Assembly (NCBI GenBank): GCA_026015035.1
Contig: JAOZHB010000012.1
Location: 1-45,128 of the forward strand
DNA: 45,128 nucleotides
Reading direction: 5' to 3'
DNA from: Candidatus Bathyarchaeota archaeon
Lineage (GTDB): Archaea; Thermoproteota; Bathyarchaeia; RBG-16-48-13; GCA-020355125
Below are positions 9,733 to 19,195 of this stretch, one piece after another. Position numbers and translations under genes: made by a program. Each line of letters starts with the position of its first letter. The stretch's first letter is position 1. A model generated the notes under the pieces. The model saw nothing but the letters and a program-made list of their open reading frames with translations. It ran no database searches and had not been told where the DNA came from.

Positions 9733-10047
9733 CTAGCTAGCTACCGGTATAAAAATAAGTGGAATACCGAAGAATATGAGAAAGAATAGAAAAAAAATAG
9801 AAACAAACCCTATGATAAGTAAATTATTTGCCATTTGCTGATCGTCGTCTTTAACTGCAAAATATCCTATTAAGCCACCAAATATGTTAAAAACAAAGGC
9901 TATTACGTACCAGAATCTCGTAGGTTTTGATATAGGTGCAGATTCAATGTGCTTTATAATATGAACATTTAGCTGTGCTCCACAATTGAGACAGAACTTG
10001 TCTTGGTCAGATATTTGCTTTCCACATTTTCGACAATAAGGCATCAA
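9733..10047 (-). CDS. Zinc-ribbon membrane protein
   Basis: N-terminal YCRKCGKQISDQDKFCLNCG followed by two hydrophobic segments. Confidence 0.75.
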   Translation of the reverse strand: MMPYCRKCGKQISDQDKFCLNCGAQLNVHIIKHIESAPISKPTRFWYVIAFVFNIFGGLIGYFAVKDDDQQMANNLLIIGFVSIFFLFFLIFFGIPLIFIPVAS

Positions 10048-10380
10048 TTATGCACTCTTTAGGAATAATTGATATACATTCTTTTAATATACTAACATAA
10101 CAGGTATTAAAGACTTGTTAGTGCTTGAAAAAAGGGACTGATTAGATACACCACAGAATAAAAATCTCTCTACTGCCTTAAACGACATCGGTGATGTGTG
10201 CGGATTAAACTTTAAACCCCATACCCAAACGTTTATCATACAAAACGCGCTGAACGTAAAGAGATTTAGCGTTCTAGGGCACGCTCTAGCTTACTTCTTT
10301 TTTCAAATATTTTTCTTATTCCTGATTGGTCTAGCGCGCGCCCCACTTCAATGCGCGACATATTTTAAAGTTATCCAAAT

Positions 10381-10535
10381 ATTAATGCGTAGTATAACCG
10401 CGTCATTTCCCTGTCAAACGGGCCGTTTTCTGGGCTCTTTTAAGGAAATACGCCGCGATTTACGTTCCTTCCCAGAAAATTATTTTCAATTGAACCCCCT
10501 TTTACACGACGAAAAATGAGAGAGCCCCGTCCCCT
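10381..10535 (+). repeat. Intergenic repeat element, copy A (candidate ncRNA or MITE-like element)
   Basis: Shares GTCATTTCCC, GCCGTTTT, AATACGCCGC, ATTTACG, TTTTCAATT and TTTTACACGA-N-GAAAAATG, in the same order, with the minus strand of 24483-24632. Confidence 0.75.
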
Positions 10536-10622
10536 GTATATATTGTAAAGGTCGCCCACGTTGTGGACGGCCATGCCGTGTATACCGCTTGCGATGCATC
10601 CCCCTACGATGGTGATTGAATC

Positions 10623-10637
10623 GATCGCGCGCGCGCG
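10623..10637. repeat. Alternating (CG)n tract
   Basis: atcgcgcgcgcgcgaga in intergenic DNA. Confidence 0.8.
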
Positions 10638-10818
10638 AGACCGTGTTTGACGACTGTGAGGTTCACTCATTATGAACATAGGATGTTGATCGTTTTATGA
10701 TAGGGCCTTGTGACCGTATACAGCCACCTGCTCCTGTCAATCCACGAGCATTGAACGTCGCGAAAAAGATGTTGTATGCAATCCATAGGACAACTGTTTT
10801 TAATTACATGATAATACA

Positions 10819-12096
10819 ATGATAGATAGAGGCGAGAATGAAGTGCCCTCGGTAAACATGAAAGTGGATGAACACTACGATCGAACGATTCAAATCAATT
10901 TTCCAAAGACCTGGGACGTCAGCGTGGTGAGGATGGCTGGACACAGCGCGCCCGCTCTAACCGATGAGCAGATCCAAGACGCATTAGACCACCCCATCGG
11001 AAGCCCAAGCATACAGGAGCTAGCGAAGGGAAAAACGGGGAAGATCGTCGTTACCTGCGATGATCTTGAGAGGCCGACGCCCGCCTACAGGGTCTTCCCT
11101 TTCATCATGAAGGAACTGAATAAGGCTGGTATCTCGGACAGTCAAATCTTCATTATGGGAGCCTATGGACTTCATGCGGCTATGACTGCAGATTCCTATG
11201 GAAGAAAGGTCGGCTGGGACATGGTTCGAAGGTTCGACTGCGTCAACCACAACGCGTTCAAGAATCACCAGAACCTGGGGAAGACAAGCCGTGGGACACC
11301 TCTCCTGGTGGATTCGGAATTTGCGAAAGCTGACCTGAGAATAGTCGTATGCGGTATTAAAAAACACCCCTTAGCTGGTGCTGGAGGCGCGGGAAAACAT
11401 GTAGTTCCCGGAGTAGCGTCCTTTGACACCATAGCTTATAACCACCAGGTAATAGGAAGGACGGCAGAGAGAGGGATTTGGAAGATCAAGGGGAACGCCG
11501 CGAGAGAGGACATGCAAGAGGCTGGGAGGATGGCGGATGTCAATATAGTCGTGAACTGCTGCTATAATGACAACCGGGATGTGGTGGGTCTTTTTGTCGG
11601 TGACTTGGACGATGCTTGGCATGAGGCCGTGAAATATAGTTATGACCTTCATTCAACTAAAGTCAGCAACAAGAAGGCGGATGTTGTCGTAGTGAACGGC
11701 TATCTACAGGCCCAACAGGGGATTGATTGGTGGCCTGCAAGTAGCACGCTAGGAGAGGGGGGTACAGCGGTAGGGATACACCAGTACACTCCAGGGTGGC
11801 GTTTAACTCACTACTCAGTCGAAAGTTTCGGTTCAGGATCGGACGGTTACTGGGCTAGGATGGAGGGGTATCCACGAAGATTGTGGCCCGTTAAGCAGGC
11901 TGGAAAAATCATGGTTTGGAGCGAGAAGATAGTAAAAAGGAACATGCTGAGACTCGCTGAGAAGGTGGAATGGATACCTGAGTGGCAGGGAATAATGAAA
12001 CAACTCAAAGCAGTCCACGGAGAAAACGCAACAGCCATGGTGTTCCCCTGTTCCAGGGTACAATTCGACCCGAGTAAAACACCTCTAGTTCTCTAG
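10819..12096 (+). CDS. LarA-like (DUF2088) nickel-pincer racemase/epimerase family protein
   Basis: VVTCDDLERPTP, MGAYGLHAAMT and VVCGIKKHPLAGAGGAGKHVVPGV match the LarA fold, including His and Lys at the expected positions. Confidence 0.8.
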   Translation: MIDRGENEVPSVNMKVDEHYDRTIQINFPKTWDVSVVRMAGHSAPALTDEQIQDALDHPIGSPSIQELAKGKTGKIVVTCDDLERPTPAYRVFPFIMKELNKAGISDSQIFIMGAYGLHAAMTADSYGRKVGWDMVRRFDCVNHNAFKNHQNLGKTSRGTPLLVDSEFAKADLRIVVCGIKKHPLAGAGGAGKHVVPGVASFDTIAYNHQVIGRTAERGIWKIKGNAAREDMQEAGRMADVNIVVNCCYNDNRDVVGLFVGDLDDAWHEAVKYSYDLHSTKVSNKKADVVVVNGYLQAQQGIDWWPASSTLGEGGTAVGIHQYTPGWRLTHYSVESFGSGSDGYWARMEGYPRRLWPVKQAGKIMVWSEKIVKRNMLRLAEKVEWIPEWQGIMKQLKAVHGENATAMVFPCSRVQFDPSKTPLVL

Positions 12097-12213
12097 AACA
12101 ATGTGTAGTGGGCGGCTAGCTAGACATGGAAGCGATGAAGCTAGCTAGAAGCCTAAACCTAAACCTTAGTCGAAATTCGGAAAGAAAACGCCATATGATC
12201 ACTTGGGAGAGAT

Positions 12214-12696
12214 ATGGGTAGGATGGTTGAGGTGGTTAAGCTCCTTGAGTATAATAGGGATGTACGCCATCGATATTTTGACGCTCTCGCGAAGGTACCG
12301 TGGGAGGAACTGGTCAAGAATCGAGAAGCCAGTTTTCACTCCATTCGTAACATATTCATTCATACGCTGAATGCTACAGACTTCTGGCTGGACTTCCTAT
12401 TGAAGGAAAAGCTTTACGTTCATCGAAGATTTGACACCTATGAAAGCATGGAGTACATTGAAAACTATATGACGCAGGTGGAAGCCCGTTTGGAGCTGTA
12501 TACCAGCAGGCTTGACCTCCAAGGCCTTAATGCAGAGTATTCGGTGAAGAACGATGCGGGAGAAACCTTTACAGTGACTGCGGAAGACGTGCTCATCCAC
12601 ATCTTCGAGGAGGAAGTCCATCACAGAGGGGAGTTAATCGGCCTTCTCTGGCAGATGGGAGTCGAACCCCCGTTAATGGGTTGGAAAGACCTATAA
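12214..12696 (+). CDS. DinB family protein
   Basis: Four-helix layout with HTLNATDFW and EEEVHHRGELIGLLWQMGVEPP, typical of DinB/YfiT-like proteins. Confidence 0.8.
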   Translation: MGRMVEVVKLLEYNRDVRHRYFDALAKVPWEELVKNREASFHSIRNIFIHTLNATDFWLDFLLKEKLYVHRRFDTYESMEYIENYMTQVEARLELYTSRLDLQGLNAEYSVKNDAGETFTVTAEDVLIHIFEEEVHHRGELIGLLWQMGVEPPLMGWKDL

Positions 12697-12782
12697 AACC
12701 GCTACCCCATTGAGGTTCCAGCGAAGGATTAGGCGTAGCCTTCAGGCCTTCAACCCAAAGCTCTTAAAGGCATTGTGTATTA

Positions 12783-13271
12783 TCAAGCTTTTATTTGAAC
12801 CCAGAGATCGAAGACCCATTCGGTCACCGGCTTCTCCTCTGCTTGCCAATTGATGTGTTCTTCAAAGCCATCGACCCAGCCATGACTACCTTTCGTCCAG
12901 CCTACAGGCTCATACGCTGATTCTTCAAGCCAGGTCCACAGCTTCTTCCAAGCAGCGCCTATTCTGTTCAGATTCGTGAACCTGAGAACCGCGTACAATC
13001 CGCCTGAAATCGCCCCCATCTCGATGTCGCCTTCAGACTCAATTGCATCGTTGATGGTTAAGTAGAGCTCGTAGCCGTGGGGTTCAGGTTTATCCGTCGG
13101 ATACGTGTTCCGACCAAATAGTCGGCAACCGTTTTTTGCTGTGAGGCCTTTGGATATTGCCCACGCCCGTATCTTCTTTCCCGCATCTTCTTCAGGGGTG
13201 TCACTCAATGCATGAGTGTGAACTGCACGCATCGTCGTCAATCGCTCCAATCTGACATCCATTTCTTTCAA
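12783..13271 (-). CDS. GyrI-like / effector-binding domain protein
   Basis: YELYLTINDAIESEGDIEMGAISGGLYAVLRF...WKKLWTWLEESAYEP resembles GyrI-like small-molecule binding domains. Confidence 0.6.
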   Translation of the reverse strand: MKEMDVRLERLTTMRAVHTHALSDTPEEDAGKKIRAWAISKGLTAKNGCRLFGRNTYPTDKPEPHGYELYLTINDAIESEGDIEMGAISGGLYAVLRFTNLNRIGAAWKKLWTWLEESAYEPVGWTKGSHGWVDGFEEHINWQAEEKPVTEWVFDLWVQIKA

Positions 13272-13499
13272 AACGGTTCGCCTCCTAAGAGTAAATGGCG
13301 TCCCTGATCATTTATGTGTGTAGGTTACCGATGCGTATCACAGTCACCTTTCCTCAACTTCACCAAGGCTATGGATTATGTGAGTGATGCATGCAAAATG
13401 TAACCATAAGGAGAATGGGTTTTCAGTTACCTTTTTCGTCGCTAGAGGGTTAACAGAATCGCGATAACGCCAGATTTATAGAAGGTGTAAGTCAATTGA

Positions 13500-14324
13500 T
13501 TGAGGGATGAACGAATGAACATCGATTCGATTACACTTGTTTATTTTTCTCCTACGAGGACAACAAAACAGATTATCGAAGGCATCGCCAAGGGAATTCG
13601 AAACGGATCAATTACTCATCTTGATCTAACGCCGCCTATTGTGAAGGATCAGGAAGTTGTGGAGTTCAATGAAGAATTAGTGATCATCGGAGCACCCGTA
13701 TACGGAGGACGCATCCCTGTCGACGCCGTTTCCCGATTGCAGAGACTGAAAGCCAATAATACTCTGGCGGTCGTCGTGGTCGTATACGGAAATAGAGCGT
13801 ACGAAGATGCGCTGGTAGAGCTTCGAGACCTCGCTTTAAAAGGCGGTTTCAAGCCGGTGGCGGGTGGAGCATTCATCGCCGAACACTCATTCAACACAGA
13901 AGACACTCCGATAGCAAAGGAGCGCCCCGACGAAAGGGATCTGAAAAAAGCACTGGAGTTTGGAGAAACGATCCAAGCAACGATGGAAGAGTACCGTGGA
14001 TCTGAGGACGTACCATGCTTACAGGTGCCTGGAAATCACCCCTATAAGGAACGAGGCCAAAGCTCGGAGGCCATTTCTCCCATAACGAAAGAAGAGCAAT
14101 GTATTCTGTGTGGACAATGCGCAGAGGTATGCCCGACCGCTGCAATTACTATAAACACAGAGATAGTGACGAAGCAGGAGGCCTGCATCCATTGTTGTGC
14201 ATGCGTCAAAAACTGTCCATCAAACGCAAGGGTCATGGAGCATCCACGGATCAGGAAAATCGCGATGTGGTTATCCACGAACTACAGTGAAAGACGAGAG
14301 CCAGAAACATATCTAGCGAGTTAA
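13500..14324 (+). CDS. EFR1 family ferrodoxin (flavodoxin-like domain plus two 4Fe-4S motifs)
   Basis: YFSPTRTTKQIIEGIAKGI, VIIGAPVYGGRIP, CILCGQCAEVCPTAAI, CIHCCACVKNCPSNA. Confidence 0.9.
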   Translation: MRDERMNIDSITLVYFSPTRTTKQIIEGIAKGIRNGSITHLDLTPPIVKDQEVVEFNEELVIIGAPVYGGRIPVDAVSRLQRLKANNTLAVVVVVYGNRAYEDALVELRDLALKGGFKPVAGGAFIAEHSFNTEDTPIAKERPDERDLKKALEFGETIQATMEEYRGSEDVPCLQVPGNHPYKERGQSSEAISPITKEEQCILCGQCAEVCPTAAITINTEIVTKQEACIHCCACVKNCPSNARVMEHPRIRKIAMWLSTNYSERREPETYLAS

Positions 14325-14472
14325 CATAGCAATGCCTTTCTCTTCGCAAGCTAGCTAGCAAGTCTTATTATACAAAAGCAAAAGCGTGAGTGAGCCATCG
14401 AAAAGCGTGAGATCTACAATAATAACCTAAAAATACAGGTTTACGATAAAATATTTTCGAGAAGGTATTGTC

Positions 14473-15269
14473 TTGAAGTATCGGGTTTTAGGTAAAACAG
14501 GCTTGAAAGTCTCAATTTTAGGATTTGGTGGGATACCAATACGGCGGGTAAGCGAGAGAGAGGCTGTTGCAGTGGTGAATCGTGCTTTAGACCTTGGGTA
14601 AACGTCATTCATACCTCTGTTACATACGGCGATAGTGCTAATAAGATCGGTCTCGTAATGAAGGAGCGACGGGATGACTGTTTTCTCGCAGTGAAAATTG
14701 GCGGTCGTACCAAAGTAGAAGCGGAAGATAGATTGAAGAGGAGTTTGGAAGCCCTCCATACGTCTCACATTGAAATCGCTGAGCTTCCGATAAACGCCTT
14801 CGAGTTCCCTACCGTGATGGCTCCTAATGGCGCATACGAGGCGTTTGAGAGGGCAAAGGACGACGGTGTCATCGATTTTATCGGTATAACCAGCCACGAT
14901 GTAAATTTCCTTATCGATGTTGTCCCCACCAAGAGCTTCTCTAACCTCATCGCACCGTTCAACTTCGTAGCCTCTACTGGAAGAGAAAAACTTCTATCCT
15001 TAGCAGCCGAGTTCAACATGGGTGTCATAGCTATGAAAACCCTAGGGAAAGGCGGTCTATCCAACGTGTCTCAGGCCTTACGATACGTGTGGAATCAGGA
15101 TATAGACACTGCAATAGTGGGCATGAACAAAAAGACGGAAGTTGAACAAAACTTTGCTACAGCTGAAGATCTTCACCCACTGACAGAAGAGGATAAACAA
15201 TCTCTACAACAGAGAGCAGCAGAAATCATTAAGGCAAACCGCCTTTCCAGTTCAGGAGCGGTTATATAG
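14473..15269 (+). pseudogene. Aldo-keto reductase family gene with a -1 frameshift near 14597
   Basis: TTG at 14473 encodes LKYRVLGKTGLKVSILGFGGIPIRRVSEREAVAVVNRALDLG then TAA (14599-14601). Frame 14598 onward gives VNVIHTSVTYGDSANKIGLVMKERRDDCFLAVKIG, the expected continuation. Confidence 0.85.
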
Positions 15270-15335
15270 AGTTAACTATTTTATAGGGCCAAATATAGGT
15301 AATTAACTAGATAGAAAAATCAGGGGAAAAAACGT

Positions 15336-15713
15336 ATGTCTGCAAATCAAGATGAAGTATTGGAAGAGCTGAGGAAGATCAGGCAGCTTCTTGAGCCGAA
15401 GCCCGCTCCACCGACACCTGCTCCGCCGAAAGGATTCGTGAACGAGTTCAAAGACTTCCTTTCAAAGTACCGGGTCATGGGGATGGCGGTGGCCTTCATT
15501 CTCGGGCTTTATCTGGGATCTTTGGTGAATGCCCTTGTAAACGATTTAATTATGCCGATCATCGAGTTAGCGATGCCGGGCGTGGAATGGGAAGCCATCA
15601 CGGCAGGTCCCTTTCGCATCGGACACTTCATCGGTGCATTGATAACGTTCCTCATCGTGGCCCTAGTCATCTTCATTCTGGTGAAAATTACGAAACGAAT
15701 GGGCATCGAATAA
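15336..15713 (+). CDS. mscL: Large-conductance mechanosensitive channel (MscL) family protein
   Basis: MAVAFILGLYLGSLVNALVNDLIMPIIELAMPG and a second TM segment, after a Pro-rich N-terminal linker. Confidence 0.85.
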   Translation: MSANQDEVLEELRKIRQLLEPKPAPPTPAPPKGFVNEFKDFLSKYRVMGMAVAFILGLYLGSLVNALVNDLIMPIIELAMPGVEWEAITAGPFRIGHFIGALITFLIVALVIFILVKITKRMGIE

Positions 15714-15886
15714 TCTCTTTACCCCCCTTTTTTCAATTAGCGATAATATGCGATTTATTGGTATCATTCTTTAATTATCGACGCAGTAATAGCACGCTCG
15801 CTAACACTAACTTAGGGGGTCTTTTATCAAGTAGGTCAGGCAGCATCCTCGCTACTCACCTCAATACAAAATGCTTGCTGGGATGG

Positions 15887-16273
15887 TTACGCCTTTTTTA
15901 TGCTTAATCCAAGAGTTTCCAGCTTCCGTAGTGTTTTGAGCAGATCATGCTCCTTTACTAAAATATGATCCGTGGAATACGTTGAAAGGGCACAAACGCT
16001 AATGTGTTCGTCTGCCAAGACGGTGGTGACTTTTGCTAAAAACCCTATCGTCTGAAGCGGTAACACCATGTCAAAGGTAATCAGTTTCCAATTGTTGTCC
16101 ATTTGGATTACGTCGTCCTCATGAATTTTTTCTTGATCCATGATGACCGTGATTTCCTTCTTGTCTTGAATCACGGCAAAAGCGTTAATGAGTGTTTTCT
16201 CGGTTTGGGCGATTGCAAAAGTTTCGTCCCAAACATACACCTTTCCTCCCTCAAAGTATTCAGATGATTCCAT
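15887..16273 (-). CDS. ACT domain-containing protein
   Basis: WKLITFDMVLPLQTIGFLAKVTTVLADEHISVCALSTYSTDHILV is ACT-like. ATG at 16271-16273 is preferred over the ORF start at 16354. Confidence 0.75.
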   Translation of the reverse strand: MESSEYFEGGKVYVWDETFAIAQTEKTLINAFAVIQDKKEITVIMDQEKIHEDDVIQMDNNWKLITFDMVLPLQTIGFLAKVTTVLADEHISVCALSTYSTDHILVKEHDLLKTLRKLETLGLSIKKA

Positions 16274-16448
16274 AAACCCACCCCTGTACTTGGATCGATT
16301 TGTATGTTTAGTATCGACAACGTCTATTTGAAACCATAGAGAATATGTTGACACGTGGGTTATGACTTAAAACAATTGGTGGCTGAGACGCATCTTCACC
16401 TTAAAAAAATTTAAATGCTGACGCTTATTTCTTTTTCTGAGTGATATT

Positions 16449-18269
16449 ATGTTTGGTTATGCTGGAAGGATCCTTCGTGTGGATCTCACACGAAGCCATA
16501 TTCAATACGATCCGTTGAAAGAGGACATGATTCACAACTTCCTCGGTGGAGCTGGCTTTTCCACGAGCATCGTTTACGATGAAGTACCACCATTAACGCC
16601 TCCTTTAAGCCCAGAGAATAAAGCTGTCTTTGCAATCGGACCTGTCTCTGGAACCACGTGGTTTGGTTCGAGTAGGTGGGTTGTCGCGGGGAAAAGTCCC
16701 TTAACGGGCATCTGGGGTGAAGGCGATGCCGGCGGCTTCTGGGGAGCTGAGCTGAAACACGCTGGATTCGATGCGATTATCGTTGAAGGAGCTTCGGAGC
16801 AACCGGTCTATCTGTGGGTTTCTGAAGGGAAGGCTGAGATACGGGACGCGAAAGACCTTTGGGGCCTGACAACCACGGAGACGGAAAAGGCAATAGCGAA
16901 TGCTACCGATCGAAGAACTAGAGTAGCAAGCATCGGCCCTGGAGGCGAGAACCTAGTCCGATTTGCCTGCGTCATGGAGTACGGTCACGCAGCCGGTCGT
17001 AGCGGATTGGGCTGCGTGATGGGAGTGAAGAAGCTGAAGGCCATCGCTGCACGAGGCGATGCACGACCTGAAGTGGCGGATCCAGACGGGCTTCGGAAGC
17101 TCAGAGACCAGATGGTTGAACAAAGATTGGAGAGGATAAAGACTCGAACGGGTAGAACCACACTAGCCGCTCAGTATGCCCGTGGCGCCCATCTGGAGAA
17201 CGGTCTTGCGAGACGCGATCTGCCGCTTGGCAATTGGGGCGTAGACGATTGGGACCACGATTCGGTGCGGGCCATCTCCGCCGACACGATGGCGGAGACG
17301 GTGCAAACGACAATGCGCACGCCAACCTGCTGGAACTGTCCCATGCACACGGACGCCATGGTGAAGATCGAGTCAGGACCCTTCGCTGTGGAGGAGTGTG
17401 TGGGACCCGAATACGAGACGTTAGCGTCTTACGGTTCCCTCCTGCTGAATAATAATCTTGCGTCTATCTGTAAGGCCAATCACTTGTGCAATGAGTACAG
17501 TATCGACACGATTGAGGCGGGAACCGTCATCGCGATGGCGATTGAAGCCTATGAGAACGGTATCCTGACGAAGGAGGACACCGGTGGCTTAGAACTCACG
17601 TGGGGGAACGCCGAGGCCATCGTGGAGGTCACGGAGAAGATGGCGCGGCGGAAGGGATTTGGCATGGTGTTGGCTGAAGGCGTTAAGAAGGCTTCCGAGA
17701 TCATTGGGAAGGGCGCTGAGAAGTACGCGATGCACGTGAAGGGCGGCTCCTTCTGTGAGCATGACCCGCGTATACGACCTTCCCTAGCCTTGAAGTACGT
17801 CACCCTTTCCATTGGCGCGTATCACGGCAAGGGCTGTCCCGACGTCCCGGCAGACGCGACGGCGACCCAGGTCATTGACCGACAGAACATCGCGGAAGTC
17901 ATCGACAGCTTATCAGTATGTGGCTCGACGTCTGGAGCGGGTAGAGGACCTGACAGGTCAATGAATGTTGGTCTGATGCCTCAGTTGCTTAAGGCGGTTA
18001 CGGGGATCGACTTCGACGCGGAGAAACTCACGGCGATTGGAGACAGAATCTTCACGATGAAGCGGGCTTACATTACCAAGATTGGGATCAGCCGGAAAGA
18101 TGACCGACTTCCGGATCGATGTATGGAGATTCCGCGGGTTGTGGAAGGCGTTGAACTCCTAGCCGACGTAGAGTCCTTGCTCCCTTCCTACTATGCGTTG
18201 AGGGGCTGGAACGAGAATGGCATACCCACAGCAGAAAAGCTGAAACAACTGGGAATCCGACCCCTATAA
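16449..18269 (+). CDS. Aldehyde ferredoxin oxidoreductase (tungsten enzyme family)
   Basis: GYAGRILRVDLT, FLGGAGFSTSIVYDEVPPL, GPVSGTTWFGSSRWVVAGKSPLTGIWGEGDAGGFWGAELKHAGFDAIIVEG, CWNCPMH. Confidence 0.95.
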   Translation: MFGYAGRILRVDLTRSHIQYDPLKEDMIHNFLGGAGFSTSIVYDEVPPLTPPLSPENKAVFAIGPVSGTTWFGSSRWVVAGKSPLTGIWGEGDAGGFWGAELKHAGFDAIIVEGASEQPVYLWVSEGKAEIRDAKDLWGLTTTETEKAIANATDRRTRVASIGPGGENLVRFACVMEYGHAAGRSGLGCVMGVKKLKAIAARGDARPEVADPDGLRKLRDQMVEQRLERIKTRTGRTTLAAQYARGAHLENGLARRDLPLGNWGVDDWDHDSVRAISADTMAETVQTTMRTPTCWNCPMHTDAMVKIESGPFAVEECVGPEYETLASYGSLLLNNNLASICKANHLCNEYSIDTIEAGTVIAMAIEAYENGILTKEDTGGLELTWGNAEAIVEVTEKMARRKGFGMVLAEGVKKASEIIGKGAEKYAMHVKGGSFCEHDPRIRPSLALKYVTLSIGAYHGKGCPDVPADATATQVIDRQNIAEVIDSLSVCGSTSGAGRGPDRSMNVGLMPQLLKAVTGIDFDAEKLTAIGDRIFTMKRAYITKIGISRKDDRLPDRCMEIPRVVEGVELLADVESLLPSYYALRGWNENGIPTAEKLKQLGIRPL

Positions 18270-18426
18270 TCCCCTCCCTCCCCTTTTTTCGTCACTGTGA
18301 TCAGGAGTATTCGAGTACGAAACGGGTGTATACTAGCGTATCCAGTCACCCATCGTTTCAATGGTGAGACTGTCCCGAAAGGTTAATTGGATTCCCACGT
18401 CAATAACATTGGTGAATGGGAACATG

Positions 18427-18717
18427 ATGATCACTGTCAAATTCACTCCAAACGTACGTATTTTAACCAAGACAGCCCAAACTACCATTGATCTGGGTGA
18501 GAACGCCCGCTTGAGCACTCTTCTGCAGGTTCTAGCCACGCAGTATGGTGAGCGCCTCATCGACAACTTATATGCTTCAAATCTGGATTCTATTGACGCC
18601 TGGTCTGCGGTTATAGTCGATGGGAAAGCTGTGCCCCTTCCCTTAACACCCCACTCGGATGTTATACTCCAGGAAGGCTCCGTGGTCGTTCTCATGAATG
18701 CGGTGGGCGGCGGCTAA
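18427..18717 (+). CDS. MoaD/ThiS family ubiquitin-like protein downstream of AOR
   Basis: VKFTPNVRILT..TTIDLGENARLSTLLQVLATQYG...VIVDGKAVPLPLTPHSDVILQEGSVVVLMNAVGGG, with C-terminal GGG. The ORF opens at 18361; an internal ATG is the likelier start. Confidence 0.85.
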   Translation: MITVKFTPNVRILTKTAQTTIDLGENARLSTLLQVLATQYGERLIDNLYASNLDSIDAWSAVIVDGKAVPLPLTPHSDVILQEGSVVVLMNAVGGG

Positions 18718-19195
18718 ACCCCTTAATCACCTTTCACGCCATATTCGATTGAGACTGTAAAAAATCCTCACTGGCTCAAACGCTTAGTTTGTTATCTATG
18801 TAATACGATGCGTTTATCCTTTTTCCTAACCGGTATCCCCTGACATAATTATCCTTGCAATGCTTCTAGAGTTCCGTCCCCACTTTGATAGAGTCTCAAG
18901 GACTATAGAGATAATTCTCTCTACAATTGACTGCATTGGGTATCGTGATCTAGCTAGTTATGTGTTGTCTATTCCATAGTCAGTCATGGTTTTACCTTTT
19001 ACTTTAAACGTATTGCAGTCGGAATCGTAGTCTGAGCTGAAGGTCAATGCGTTTTGCGAGGTTATGTCTTCGACGTTACAATGTTTCATGTTTAACACTA
19101 GTAACCCGTTGAGTCATCATCTCTAGCTGTAAACCGTATGGAAAGCTTTAAAAGCGAAAAACTTGAGAACGCTATTTCAGACGGAGATCTTTGTC

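Noticed and set aside
10196-10519. ORF 10196..10519 and ORF 24457..24696 share GSF-x-x-IRR-x-LRSF and could be a protein family
   Set aside because: Similarity is explained by the nucleotide repeat. Indels between copies shift the frame and the N-termini are unrelated, so I treat the element as non-coding.
14594-14600. Programmed -1 ribosomal frameshifting in the aldo-keto reductase
   Set aside because: The site CTTGGGTAAAC is not a canonical X-XXY-YYZ slippery heptamer and the catalytic residues are degraded, so mutation or a homopolymer error is simpler.
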